The notes under the pieces: generated by a model | What the model saw: only the letters and a program-made list of their open reading frames with translations | Databases searched by the model: none | Told to the model about the DNA's origin: nothing | Program-made: the position numbers and the translations under genes | Part shown: piece after piece, positions 50,975-59,893 of the stretch | Layout of the letters: every line of letters begins with the position of its first letter | Numbering within the stretch: the first letter of the stretch is position 1 | Assembly: GCF_000684975.1 (NCBI RefSeq) | Contig: NZ_BAXZ01000019.1 | Coordinates: forward strand, 1 to 64,000 | DNA length: 64,000 nt | Direction of reading: 5' to 3' | From: Paraburkholderia acidipaludis NBRC 101816 | GTDB taxonomy: Bacteria > Pseudomonadota > Gammaproteobacteria > Burkholderiales > Burkholderiaceae

Positions 50975-51814
50975 TTAGGCGTTCTGCGTTTTTTGCCGGC
51001 AAGCAGATTCGTATGCCGTATTCAGGCGTGCGATGCGTTCGTGCTTCGCAAGGCGCGGGCACGTATCGCAGGGCTCGCCGTCGCGCCGCCGATAGTGATA
51101 GCAGCAGGTCTTGCGGTCGAGCGCGAGTGCGGTCGACCCGTCGCTATGGGTCAAGGCGAACAGGTCGCTCGCTCCTGTCAGATCGAGCGCGTGAAGCCAT
51201 TGCCCGGCTAATGCCTGTACGTGAGCGTCGGTCCAGTCGGCCCGCGCCGCCCGTATCGCCAGGAGAGCGGCGAGCACGCAATCGGCTTGCATCGAGCGTG
51301 CCGCGGTGACGTTCAGGCGCAGCACGCCGGCGAGATCTTCATACGCTTGCCGGCAGCACGCGGTAATTTCGCGCGCGGCGAGCCGGATGCAGCGATCGGT
51401 GTCGCCAGTAAGCGGCACGTGGTCGGGAAGGCGGACCTCGCGCGTCCATCCGTCGGCGAGAGGTTGCGCGAAGTGCGCGAGCGAGAGCACGCGTTGCGAG
51501 CCGTGCACGCCTGTCACGCTCAGATAGATCGGCTGCCAGATCAGAATGCCCCAGCAACGCAAGGCCCGGTAGGCCGGTCCCGCTTCCGGGTGGACGCTGG
51601 CCCAGTGGGCCGCGAGGGCGGCGAGCGCCGAGCGGTTGCCTGCGTGGTTGCCCGTGCTCGGCGCGGGCCGCAGGTAAATCGATGCATTGCCTGTTTCCCC
51701 GATGGCCGGGTCGCCGGGCGCTGCGTTATCGCGCGCCGCCGTCACGCCGTTCAGGCCCGGCACGACGGCGGCGGCATGCCGCAACAGCGCTTCGAGTGCG
51801 CGATTGCCCGCCAC
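50975..51814 (-). CDS. FhuF-like ferric-siderophore reductase (2Fe-2S)
   Basis: A 279-residue cytoplasmic protein at the 3' end of the siderophore operon. The C terminus carries the FhuF-type 2Fe-2S motif, with Cys237-Cys238 and Cys249/Cys252 in KTCCYHYRRRDGEPCDTC. The N-terminal part (RALRCWGILIWQPIYLSVTG) resembles siderophore ferric reductases. It is likely to reduce imported Fe(III)-siderophore and release iron. The position matches alcD of the Bordetella alcaligin operon. It begins with GTG at 51814, three bases after the synthetase stop. Confidence 0.82.
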   Translation of the reverse strand: MAGNRALEALLRHAAAVVPGLNGVTAARDNAAPGDPAIGETGNASIYLRPAPSTGNHAGNRSALAALAAHWASVHPEAGPAYRALRCWGILIWQPIYLSVTGVHGSQRVLSLAHFAQPLADGWTREVRLPDHVPLTGDTDRCIRLAAREITACCRQAYEDLAGVLRLNVTAARSMQADCVLAALLAIRAARADWTDAHVQALAGQWLHALDLTGASDLFALTHSDGSTALALDRKTCCYHYRRRDGEPCDTCPRLAKHERIARLNTAYESACRQKTQNA

Positions 51815-51817
51815 GCG

Positions 51818-53692
51818 TCAGGCCTCTACGGCTTCGGCCAGATTCGCGCTGGCTGCAAGCTGCCGGCCCGCAAGCGGATTGCGCAGGTTGCCGGCCATCT
51901 TGAGGTTGCCGGCAGGATCCGCGAGATTGACCATCTGCAGGTTGTTGCCGAGTTGCAGCCGGTTCAGGCAGGAGTGCAGGAACTCCTCGGCGAACAGGTC
52001 GTACTGCGCGTATTTTTCCGCCCGCTGCGGATGATCGGCCTGGTAGCGCGCTACACAGCCCGCGACCGCGTCCCAGAACACGTCCTCCGTGCACACGCCG
52101 TGCTCCACGAGGATCTGGTTCATGTAGCGGAAGAAGCCGTCGAACACGTCGATGAAGATCGCGAGCAGCTTCACGCGCTCCGGTACGTCCACGGCAAGGC
52201 GCTTCACGTTCTCCGGCAGCGGCGCGTCCTTGTTCAGGATTGCTGATTCTTCCGCGATGTCTTTCATGATCGCGCGCACCGGCACGTGATTCTCAAGGAC
52301 GAGAATGAGATTCTCGCCGTGAGGCATGAAGACGAGGTCGTGCGCGTAGAAGCAATGGACGAGCGGCGCGAGATACGCGTCGAGATAGCGTTCGAGCCAG
52401 GCCGCCGGAGTAAGGCCCGATGCCTCGATGAGCGTCGGCAGCAGCGCGCGGCCTTCGCGGTCCGTATGCAGCAGCGCGGCCATCGTCATGAGGCGTTGCC
52501 CTTCGCGCGCATGGACAAGCGGGTTCTCGCGCCAGAGCGCGGAGAGCATCTTCTTGTAGGGACTATCGGCCTGCACGGCGGTTTCGTAGTAGCGGTTGCG
52601 AAACCCGAGCGAGGCCACTTCGCGCAGGATCGTGAAGCCCTGGCTGGCGAGGTAGGGATCGTTCGCAACCACGCTTTTGATGAAGTCGTTGATCGCGGGC
52701 GTGCCGGACATGTAATAGGGCGACAGGCCGCGCATGAAGCCCATGTTGAGAATCGACAACGACGTCTTGACGTAGCGCTTCGTCCGGTCGGAGAGGTTGA
52801 AGAAAGTGCGGATCGACTGCTGCGCGAGGTAGCGATCCTTGCCGTAGCCGAGGCAGATGATGCGCCGGGTCGCGACGTAGGGGGCGAAGGCGATCGAGAG
52901 TTTGTTGAACCACTGCCACGGATGCGCGGGCATCAGATAGTAGTCGTCGAACTGGCAGCCGCGGGATTCGATGGTGGTCCGAAAGCGCTCGATGGTCGCC
53001 GCTCCCAGTTCCTCGTCCATGAGACGCGCGTAGTCGAGGTCCGCGGCGCAGTGGAACGCGGCCTGCTCCTTGTGCACGGCGAGCCATACGACCTGGACCG
53101 GCGAGCCGGCTTCGGGCGCGAAGGCGCGATAGTCGTGCGCGTCGAAGCCCAGTCTGCCGTTGTTGGCGACGAAGCCGGGATGGCCTTCGCTCATCGCCGT
53201 CTCGATGGTCTGAAAGTCGGCCTCGAGGAGGGCTGGCGTATCGGGACCCTCCTTCGTGGCCTTGTAGGCGGCGCCATAGAGCGTGCTGCTGATTTCGTCG
53301 AGATAGATCGGCAGCAGGGCTTCGCTAATGCCGAGCCGGTCCTTTACGTCGAGGATGAACGCGAGTGCGTCGAGCGCTTGCTCGGCGCCGTTTTCCGTGC
53401 AGTCGATCGTCTCCGCGCGAATGCTCCAGTGGCGCAGGGCCAGTACGCGAGCCTCGAAGGTATACACGCGTGCGCCGTCATCGGAGCGGAGCGCGTAGCG
53501 GTCGTAGCCCGCGCCGGGTGCCGTGCCGATGCGCTCGGGCTCGACGATCAGCTCGTGCGCATATTCGGCGATCGCCTTGCGCACGAGCATGCGGTTCACG
53601 GTACGCCACACACCGGGGGTCAGGTGGGCGGCGGCCGCGTGCGGGGCGAGCGTGGCGTGTTGCATCGCGATTTGCGGGTTCGGTTGGGTCAT
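51818..53692 (-). CDS. IucA/IucC-family NRPS-independent siderophore synthetase (AlcC/PubC/DfoC-like)
   Basis: A 624-residue ATP-dependent synthetase. Its motifs include KATKEGPDTPALLEADFQTI, the conserved MPAHPWQWFNKLSIAF and RTFFNLSDRTKRYVKTSLSI, with a C-terminal FhuF-like helical part. Size and order match AlcC/PubC-type enzymes that oligomerise or macrocyclise N-hydroxy-N-succinyl-diamines. A single synthetase, with hydroxylase and acyltransferase, indicates a hydroxamate such as an alcaligin, putrebactin, bisucaberin or desferrioxamine relative. The product cannot be chosen from sequence. It lies 2 bp after the acyltransferase. Confidence 0.92.
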   Translation of the reverse strand: MTQPNPQIAMQHATLAPHAAAAHLTPGVWRTVNRMLVRKAIAEYAHELIVEPERIGTAPGAGYDRYALRSDDGARVYTFEARVLALRHWSIRAETIDCTENGAEQALDALAFILDVKDRLGISEALLPIYLDEISSTLYGAAYKATKEGPDTPALLEADFQTIETAMSEGHPGFVANNGRLGFDAHDYRAFAPEAGSPVQVVWLAVHKEQAAFHCAADLDYARLMDEELGAATIERFRTTIESRGCQFDDYYLMPAHPWQWFNKLSIAFAPYVATRRIICLGYGKDRYLAQQSIRTFFNLSDRTKRYVKTSLSILNMGFMRGLSPYYMSGTPAINDFIKSVVANDPYLASQGFTILREVASLGFRNRYYETAVQADSPYKKMLSALWRENPLVHAREGQRLMTMAALLHTDREGRALLPTLIEASGLTPAAWLERYLDAYLAPLVHCFYAHDLVFMPHGENLILVLENHVPVRAIMKDIAEESAILNKDAPLPENVKRLAVDVPERVKLLAIFIDVFDGFFRYMNQILVEHGVCTEDVFWDAVAGCVARYQADHPQRAEKYAQYDLFAEEFLHSCLNRLQLGNNLQMVNLADPAGNLKMAGNLRNPLAGRQLAASANLAEAVEA

Positions 53693-53694
53693 GA

Positions 53695-54381
53695 TCAGCA
53701 GTCCTTTTGAAAATTCCGGTTGGGCAGCATGGAGATCCCGGTCTGGGTTCGGGCCGTCGCGGCGTGAAAGTCGGCTCGCGTGCAGAACGCGAGCGCGGCG
53801 CTTTTTTCGCGGAAGGCGACGGTCTTCGTATAGACGAAGCCCATCGCGCGGTTGAGGGCGTGGATGCGTGCGTTGCGCGCATCCGGTTCGACGACGACGC
53901 GTTCAGCGCCGAGACGGTCGAAGAGAAAGGTCATCAGGGCACGGAACACCTCGCGCGTATAGCCGGGCAACGGCGTGGCGGCGGGGCCCACGAACAGGTG
54001 CATGCCGAGGTCGCCGGGACGGACCGCGTAGTGCTCGCCGACCTCTTCGCGGGCAGGGTCGTAGCTCTCGAAGAGAAACACACTCGCGCCATTCGCGTCG
54101 AGGCCGAGCCAGGCGTCGGCATGGGCCGAGTCCGCAATCGCCTGGTAGAACGCAGCAACTTCGTCCACGCGCTTGTCCTGCATGTTCCAGAACGCGGCGC
54201 GCGGCTCGGCGAACCAGCGGTGAAGGGTGGGTGCGTCGCGGGCGGCGTCGAGCGGACGGATGACGAAGTTGCCCGCAGGTGCCGTGAGCGCATTCGCCTT
54301 GCGTTCCCGGGCCGTATCGCGGCGCCCGATGAGCGCGTCGTGGTGCAGCATGATTTCGTCGGCGGCTATGTCAGTTCGCAC
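53695..54381 (-). CDS. GNAT acyltransferase of siderophore biosynthesis (AlcB/RhbD-like)
   Basis: A 228-residue GNAT-fold acyltransferase of the siderophore class (IucB/AlcB/RhbD). It contains VIRPLDAARDAPTLHRWFAE, WNMQDKRVDEVAAFYQAI and the acyl-CoA loop region GYTREVFRALMTFLFDRLGA, ending RIHALNRAMGFVYTKTV. It would acylate the hydroxylamine produced by the N-hydroxylase, with succinyl-CoA or acetyl-CoA as donor. GTG 54381 overlaps the exporter stop by 11 bp; an ATG ten codons in is an alternative. Confidence 0.88.
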   Translation of the reverse strand: MRTDIAADEIMLHHDALIGRRDTARERKANALTAPAGNFVIRPLDAARDAPTLHRWFAEPRAAFWNMQDKRVDEVAAFYQAIADSAHADAWLGLDANGASVFLFESYDPAREEVGEHYAVRPGDLGMHLFVGPAATPLPGYTREVFRALMTFLFDRLGAERVVVEPDARNARIHALNRAMGFVYTKTVAFREKSAALAFCTRADFHAATARTQTGISMLPNRNFQKDC

Positions 54382-55609
54382 GGGCAGGCACTCCTTGTTC
54401 GGGAAGGGAATCGGCGGTGGCGGTATTCACGGGCACATTCGCGGGCACTCCCTGTTCCGGCCGATCGAGCAGCCAGGCGCTGGCGAGCGCGGTGAGCGCG
54501 AGGCCCGCGGCGGCCACGAAGAACGGCGCGCGCAGTCCGGTTTCGTCGACGATCGCCCCGGCGGCGAACGAGGCGAGCAGCACGCCGAGGTTCTGGAAGA
54601 AGTTGACGATGCTGTAGTCGGCGGCGTAGGCCGCGGGCGTGCTGAGCGCGAACATCGTCACGTCGAGCTTGACGACGATCTGGAAGAGCGCCCAGCCGAA
54701 CAGCACGCGCCCCGCCACGATCGCCAGCGGCGCCTCCACGCTTTGCAGCAGCGTGCCGGCGAGGCACAGTGCGAGATTGACGAGCATGTGGTCGGGCCGG
54801 CGCCGGCCGCGCGCGGCAAGCCGGTGATTGATGCGCAGCGCGACGAGCGCCACCATTCCGGGAATGGCGAAAACGAGACCGGAGACGAACTCGCTGTTCG
54901 ATCCGCTCACGGCTTGCCAGTACGAGGACAGGAACGGCCGGATCAGATACACGCAGAAGTCGAACGCGAGCATCAGCGCGGCGAGCCGCAGGACGGGCGC
55001 CCGCTCGCGCAGGCGAGGCCGCGCGGAACCGGCGTGCGCTTCGTCGGCGAAGCGGCAGCGCCGCGCGATCCGGTGCGAGCGGATCAGCCACAGGCAGATC
55101 GCCATCTGGGCGAAGTCGCCTGCAGCCATCGCGAAGATGCAGCTGCGCGCGTCCCACAACTGCATGACGAGACCGCCGGCGGCGGCGCCCGCAATCGCGC
55201 CGAAATGTACCACCACGGAGAGCGTGCCGATGGTGTGCGCGTGCGTTTCCTTCGCTTCGAGGCGCATCATGTACGGATACGTCAGCAGATAGCTGCTCTT
55301 GCACATGAACATCGCGAGGGACAGCAGCCAGAAGAGCGGCAGCGTCGGCGCCCAGTAGCTCGCAAGGGACAGCAGCCCCGCCGCGCATTGCGTCGCGACG
55401 AGCAGGTGCATCGCGTCGAGCCGCTTCGCCACGCGCGCCCACAACGGCAGCGTGAGCATCACGACGATCGAGATGAACGCAACGTAGGCGCCCGCGTGCA
55501 CCGGGCTCGTCACGCCGTAGCGCGCGGCGAAGAATTGCGGGTAGAACGGGATCAGGATCGCGTCGCTGACGACGGCGAACGTCGTCATCAGGATGAGCTG
55601 GTAGCGCAT
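54371..55609 (-). CDS. MFS transporter, probable siderophore exporter (AlcS-like)
   Basis: A 412-residue major-facilitator protein with about 12 hydrophobic segments. It starts MRYQLILMTTFAVVSDAILI. The ATG at 55609 overlaps the N-hydroxylase TAA by one base (TAATG), so the frame to 55729 is not used. Its place inside the biosynthetic operon suggests export of the finished siderophore, as with AlcS (Bcr) in Bordetella. The Bordetella exporter gene lies after the biosynthetic genes, whereas here it sits between the hydroxylase and acyltransferase. Substrate not shown. Confidence 0.88.
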   Translation of the reverse strand: MRYQLILMTTFAVVSDAILIPFYPQFFAARYGVTSPVHAGAYVAFISIVVMLTLPLWARVAKRLDAMHLLVATQCAAGLLSLASYWAPTLPLFWLLSLAMFMCKSSYLLTYPYMMRLEAKETHAHTIGTLSVVVHFGAIAGAAAGGLVMQLWDARSCIFAMAAGDFAQMAICLWLIRSHRIARRCRFADEAHAGSARPRLRERAPVLRLAALMLAFDFCVYLIRPFLSSYWQAVSGSNSEFVSGLVFAIPGMVALVALRINHRLAARGRRRPDHMLVNLALCLAGTLLQSVEAPLAIVAGRVLFGWALFQIVVKLDVTMFALSTPAAYAADYSIVNFFQNLGVLLASFAAGAIVDETGLRAPFFVAAAGLALTALASAWLLDRPEQGVPANVPVNTATADSLPEQGVPARAN

Positions 55610-57021
55610 TACGGCGTCTCCAGCGGCATTTTCACGAACGCGTCCGTGTCGGGCACCGAGAAGTCCTGCAGCGCGATACGCCGCTCGATCGGGTAATGCT
55701 CCACGCCGGTCAGCGCGCGCAGGATGCACGAATTCCGGTAGCAGCTCATGCCGAGATCGGGATTGGTCAGGCCATGGCTATAGAGCCCGGCGTTCTGCAC
55801 GAAGATGTCGCGGCCGGTTACGTCGATTGCGTAGTTGCGCGAGAGGCGGTAGCGGCCCATGTCGTCCCAACGGATGCGACTCCGGATGCCGTCGATGAAG
55901 CCCGGCACGTTCTGCGTGTAGCCCGTGGCGAAGATTGCGCCGTCGGTGGCGTGCGTGTACTGCACGCCTTCGTCGCGCTGCGCGAAGCGCAGGTGATAGC
56001 GCGCCTCGACGGGGTCGTAATCGCAGCCCGTGAGTTCGGAGTTCGTGACGAGGTGCGCGTGGCGCTCGCCGCGGCTGCGGCGGTCGTCCAGCAGGTCGTA
56101 GATCTGGTTGATGAGGGAGGCGTTCACGCCTTTGTAGAGGCTGTCCTGCTTCGCGACGATGCTCTCGCGCACGCCGTCCGGAAGGTTGTAGAAATAGTCG
56201 ATGTAGTCGGGCGAGATCATTTCGAGCGTGAGCTTGGTGTTCTCCATCTGGAAGAAGCGCGGCGAGCGCGTGATCCAGGTGAGCGTGTAGCCGAACTCGT
56301 TGCTGTCCTTGAGCAGGTCGTAGAAGATCTCGGCGGCGCTCTGGCCGCTGCCGATCACGGCAATCGAACGCTTTTGCTGAAGCTCCGCCTTGCGGGCGAC
56401 GTAGTGCGCGCTGTGAATGCAGTGCTCGCGCACCGCGCCGCAGCACGCCGGCAACTGCGGCACCGATCCCACGCCGATCACGAGGCGTTTCGCGCGGTAC
56501 GAGAACGCCCGGGCATTGCGCACCTCAAGACCGCTCACCACGTAGTGGCCGGCTTCCTCGTCGTAGTCCACCCGCTCCACGTTCGCGCCGAAGCGGATGC
56601 TCGAAAGCCGGCCGATCGCCCACTTGCAATAACGGTTGTATTCCGCACGGCTCAGGTAGAAGCGCTCGCGAATGTAGTACGCGTAGAGCTTGCCTTCCTG
56701 CTTGCAGTAGTTCAGGAAGCTGAACGGGCTCCTGGGATCGGCGAGGCTCACGAGGTCGGCGAGAAACGGATTCTGCAGCGTGGTGTCGTCGATCAGCATG
56801 CCGGGGTGCCAGTCGAAATCCTCGTTGCGTTCGAGAAAGAGGCCGTTCAGTTCACGAATGGGATCGGCCAGACACGCGAGGCTCAGATTGAACGGTCCGA
56901 GGCCGATTGCGACGAAATCGAGCACGGCGGAGGTCTGGTGTGTGTGCGAGAGCGAGGAGTTAGCTGTACTGAAGATTGAGTTTCTTCGTTGGCCGGATTG
57001 CGCCATGGTCGGATACCTCAT
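55609..57021 (-). CDS. Diamine/ornithine/lysine N-hydroxylase (AlcA/PubA/DfoA-like)
   Basis: A 470-residue flavin-dependent N-monooxygenase of the IucD/AlcA family. The FAD loop is AIGLGPFNLSLACL (about residues 38-51), NADPH site VIGSGQSAAEIFYDLL (about 224-239), and the C-terminal signature IFATGYTQNVPGF. It hydroxylates an amine (putrescine, cadaverine, ornithine or lysine), committing it to hydroxamate synthesis. The first 30 residues are extra, Ser/Thr-rich and of unclear role; a second Met at 57006 exists. It heads the operon and lies behind a Fur-box-like site at 57086-57104. Confidence 0.9.
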   Translation of the reverse strand: MRYPTMAQSGQRRNSIFSTANSSLSHTHQTSAVLDFVAIGLGPFNLSLACLADPIRELNGLFLERNEDFDWHPGMLIDDTTLQNPFLADLVSLADPRSPFSFLNYCKQEGKLYAYYIRERFYLSRAEYNRYCKWAIGRLSSIRFGANVERVDYDEEAGHYVVSGLEVRNARAFSYRAKRLVIGVGSVPQLPACCGAVREHCIHSAHYVARKAELQQKRSIAVIGSGQSAAEIFYDLLKDSNEFGYTLTWITRSPRFFQMENTKLTLEMISPDYIDYFYNLPDGVRESIVAKQDSLYKGVNASLINQIYDLLDDRRSRGERHAHLVTNSELTGCDYDPVEARYHLRFAQRDEGVQYTHATDGAIFATGYTQNVPGFIDGIRSRIRWDDMGRYRLSRNYAIDVTGRDIFVQNAGLYSHGLTNPDLGMSCYRNSCILRALTGVEHYPIERRIALQDFSVPDTDAFVKMPLETP

Positions 57022-57085
57022 CGATGGACGGGAGGGAGAGGGCGGTTACATGCTGGACACGCTGCCCCGGTTTGGCATTGTCAAT

Positions 57086-57104
57086 GCAAATGAGAGCGAT
57101 TCGC
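57086..57104 (-). promoter_or_regulatory. Fur-box-like site of the siderophore biosynthesis operon
   Basis: GCAAATGAGAGCGATTCGC differs at only three positions from the 57520-57538 site. It lies 65 bp upstream of the hydroxylase start. The AATGA...GATT(C/A) arrangement resembles the Fur consensus GATAATGATAATCATTATC only partly. The near identity of the two sites at divergent iron genes is the main support. Iron repression by Fur would be expected. Confidence 0.6.
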
Positions 57105-57519
57105 GTTTGTGGATCATAGGAAGTTAGTTCTGTTAAGGCAAGTCCCAAAAGCATATTGATTAGGAATATTGATTAATAAGTCGATTCATGCCGCATGAAG
57201 GCAATCCACGGCGCTCCGGCTGCAAAGGCCGGCTGAATCGGGGAGACACCGGAATGCGAGGCGGTGCAAACCCAAGGGCGGTTCGCGTCTGGCAAGGCAT
57301 GAAATTGCCGCGATTTTTCTGCTACCCCAATGGCGATAAAACCATGAGCGCCGTGTGGGGATGAATTTGCGCTACGGAGTGCGAAGGGACGAAAGCTCGC
57401 TTTCCTTGAATCGCCGTCATGGCGGCGCGAGGCGGCGTGCTGCGCCGGCCCATATCATGACAAATTGCTGTCGGACACTTTCAAATCTCCAATGGCTTTG
57501 CTACCATCTGCGACTTAAC
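57105..57519. other. Divergent intergenic region of the siderophore locus with 10-bp direct repeat
   Basis: About 415 bp between the two Fur-like sites. At 57153-57175 the exact 10-mer ATATTGATTA is repeated with GGA between (13-bp period) in an AT-rich block. The part at 57181-57350 forms short hairpins (for example CCGGC/GCCGG around 57214), but I could match it to no known riboswitch. No gene is supported; a 66-codon frame at 57355 has no coding signals. Confidence 0.5.
57153..57175. repeat. Exact 10-bp direct repeat ATATTGATTA
   Basis: ATATTGATTA at 57153-57162 and 57166-57175, separated by GGA. It is strongly AT-rich against the GC-rich background and lies 132 bp upstream of the hydroxylase start. 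It could be an activator site or UP-like element; unproven. Confidence 0.5.
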
Positions 57520-57538
57520 GCAAATGACAATGATTCGC
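57520..57538 (+). promoter_or_regulatory. Fur-box-like site of the TonB-dependent receptor gene
   Basis: GCAAATGACAATGATTCGC lies 42 bp upstream of the receptor ATG (57581). It matches the Fur consensus pattern of repeated (A/G)AT(A/G)AT hexamers, and a near copy precedes the divergent hydroxylase gene. Repression under iron sufficiency is expected from established Fur biology; binding is inferred. Confidence 0.7.
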
Positions 57539-57580
57539 AATTGCATTTGAAGTAGGGAAACACCCGAAACCGTCGCCGAT

Positions 57581-59827
57581 ATGAACAACGTACAAACCGC
57601 ACGCCGTAAGGGGCGCAAGCTCCCTCATCCCTTGCAGATTGCCGCCTGGCTGGCCTTCGCCGGGGCCGCGCAGTCCGCCTTTGCCCAGAGCGCGGGGGAG
57701 GCCGGCACCGCCGCCTCGGCAGCCGTACCGGCAAGCTCGGCGGGTGCTGCTGGTGTTGCCGCCGCGCCCGCCTCCGCGCAAGACGCTGCGGAATCGACAC
57801 AGGCTCCGGCGCTGCCTGCCGTCAAGGTCAGTGCCGCGGCGCAGACCGATTCGCCGCTGCATCTGAACACGCCGGTCTCGGCAGGCGCGCTTGGCTCGCG
57901 CTCCCAGCTCGACACGCCTTTCTCGACGACGGTCGTGACCGGCGAAGATCTGGCCGACCGCCAGGTGGGCAAGCTGGGCGACGTCTTCGCGCTCGACGCT
58001 TCGGTTACGGACAACAGCAATGCGTATAGCGCGTGGGCGACCTACATCACGATCCGCGGCCTGCCGATCGACTGGCAAAACGGCTTTCGCATCGACGGCA
58101 ATCCGTTCATTTCGTACGGCATCACGATGCCTTACGAGAACCTCGAACGTGTCGAACTGCTCAAGGGCCTCGGCGGTTTCATGTACGGTTTTGCCGAGCC
58201 GGGCGGGGTCGTCAACTACGTCACGAAGAAACCGGGCAACGATCCCGTGACGAGCGTCGATTTCGGCTACCGCATGGATGGCGTGCTGAGCCAGCACGTC
58301 GACTTGAGCCGCCGCTTCGGCCCAGACGGCATGTTCGGCGCGCGCGTCAACTACACGCACGAGGCGGGCAAGACCTATAACGCGGGCAATATCAACACCA
58401 ACGCCGTTTCGCTCGCACTGGACGGCCAGCTCACGCGCGATCTGCAGGTCTACTTCAACGCGCTCTACCAGCAGAGCCGCTCGAGCGGCCAGACACCGGC
58501 CATCTACACCGGCAGCTACACGGCGACGAGCCTGCCCGCCACGATCAGCGGCGGCACCAACTGGCTGGGCGGCACCGACCAGCATCTGAACACCAACCTG
58601 CAGCTCTACACGGCGGGTGTGCGCTACCAGATCACGCCGGACTGGTCGTTCAACACCTCGGCGAGCTACAGCAAGGCGGCGCGCGACCGCAACGAGAGCA
58701 CGCTCACACTGCTCGATCAGGCGGGCGACTATACCGACAACCGCTGGAACGGCGACGAAGGTCATCAGGACATCTACTGGCAGGGCATGTTCGAAGGCAA
58801 GGTGAAGACCGGGCCCCTCGCGCATGATCTCGTGCTGGGCGCAATGTGGCAGCACCAGACGAACAACTACAGCCTCGTTTCGCACTACTTCACGCTGGGC
58901 GACGGCAATCTCTACGAACCCAATCCGTTCCGCTACTACTCGGGTGGCGGCCTCTCGACCTACCGTACCAGCGAGATCACGCAAAAAGCGCTTTTCGCGA
59001 GCGACACCGTCGCGATCACGAGCCGCCTCTCGCTGCTCGCCGGCGTGCGTTACACGAATTACGAGCAGGAGTCCTACAATACGGACGGCTCGCTCGCGTC
59101 GTCGTATGGGCAGAACGGCGTCGTCACGCCGACCTTCGCGCTCATGTACAAGCTCGAGCCGGAAACCACGCTCTATGCAAGCTACGTGGAGTCGCTGGAG
59201 CAGGGCGCGACGGTGGCCGACATCTACGCGAACGGCGGCGCGCTGCTGCGTCCGCTGCGCTCGCACCAGTACGAGGTCGGCGTGAAGAGCGAGCATGCCC
59301 GCTGGAGCGCGAACGCGGCCCTGTTCCGGATCGAACGCGGCGCGGCCTATGCGAACGGCCAGAACGTCTATGTGCAGGATGGCGATTCGATCTACGAAGG
59401 ACTCGAGGCTGGCGGCAGCGTGCGCCTTGGCCGCAGCTGGCAGGTGGCCGGCGACATCATGCTGCTCGATACGTGGTACGCGAAGGGGCAGGCCTATGAG
59501 GGCAATCGCGTGGCCGGGGCGCCGAAATTCGTAGCAGCCGCGCGCGTGACCTATGACGTGCCGGCCGTGCCGGGGCTGCAGGTGGGGGTGGACGCGAAGT
59601 ACACGGGCAATACGGAGGTGCGGCCCGCGAACGACCTGGAAACGGGCGGCTACCTGATCGTGAATGCCGGGGCGAGCTACATGACGCGCATCGGCGGCCA
59701 CGATGTCACGCTGCGCGCGGCCGTCGACAATATCGCGAACCGCCGCTACTGGATGTATGAGTACTCCGACTACATCGCGCCGGGCGATCCGCGTATGGTC
59801 AGCCTGAACGCGAAAATCGACTTCTGA
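57581..59827 (+). CDS. TonB-dependent siderophore receptor (FauA/FoxA-like)
   Basis: A 748-residue outer-membrane receptor. A signal peptide ends near AQSAFAQ (about residue 36), followed by an Ala-rich segment and a plug domain (about 95-215; TPFSTTVVTGEDLADRQVGK, ITIRGLPIDW, VELLKGLGGFMYGFAEPGGV, VNYVTKKP). The remainder is a 22-strand beta-barrel and ends in Phe, as outer-membrane proteins do. There is no signalling domain for an anti-sigma partner. It is divergent from the biosynthesis operon with its own Fur-like site, and most likely takes up the siderophore made by that operon. Ligand assignment is contextual. Confidence 0.93.
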   Translation: MNNVQTARRKGRKLPHPLQIAAWLAFAGAAQSAFAQSAGEAGTAASAAVPASSAGAAGVAAAPASAQDAAESTQAPALPAVKVSAAAQTDSPLHLNTPVSAGALGSRSQLDTPFSTTVVTGEDLADRQVGKLGDVFALDASVTDNSNAYSAWATYITIRGLPIDWQNGFRIDGNPFISYGITMPYENLERVELLKGLGGFMYGFAEPGGVVNYVTKKPGNDPVTSVDFGYRMDGVLSQHVDLSRRFGPDGMFGARVNYTHEAGKTYNAGNINTNAVSLALDGQLTRDLQVYFNALYQQSRSSGQTPAIYTGSYTATSLPATISGGTNWLGGTDQHLNTNLQLYTAGVRYQITPDWSFNTSASYSKAARDRNESTLTLLDQAGDYTDNRWNGDEGHQDIYWQGMFEGKVKTGPLAHDLVLGAMWQHQTNNYSLVSHYFTLGDGNLYEPNPFRYYSGGGLSTYRTSEITQKALFASDTVAITSRLSLLAGVRYTNYEQESYNTDGSLASSYGQNGVVTPTFALMYKLEPETTLYASYVESLEQGATVADIYANGGALLRPLRSHQYEVGVKSEHARWSANAALFRIERGAAYANGQNVYVQDGDSIYEGLEAGGSVRLGRSWQVAGDIMLLDTWYAKGQAYEGNRVAGAPKFVAAARVTYDVPAVPGLQVGVDAKYTGNTEVRPANDLETGGYLIVNAGASYMTRIGGHDVTLRAAVDNIANRRYWMYEYSDYIAPGDPRMVSLNAKIDF

Positions 59828-59839
59828 TCCGCAATCGCA

Positions 59840-59868
59840 GGCCCCGCCGCGCAACGCGAAGCGGGGCC
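59840..59868. terminator. Hairpin between convergent receptor and amtB genes
   Basis: GGCCCCGC (59840-59847) pairs perfectly with GCGGGGCC (59861-59868) across 13 bases. It lies 12 bp after the receptor stop and 25 bp before the amtB stop. There is no T run on either side, so it is a candidate rather than a certain terminator. Confidence 0.5.
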
Positions 59869-59893
59869 GAAGGCACGGTGAACGGACGCTTCC

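Noticed and set aside
57181..57350. Possible riboswitch in the divergent siderophore leader
   Set aside because: Short hairpins exist, but I could not match the conserved cores of cobalamin, TPP, FMN or glycine riboswitches, and neither gene is a usual target.
57355..57555. 66-codon open frame before the receptor gene
   Set aside because: No ribosome site, no family resemblance, and it overlaps the Fur-like site and promoter region.
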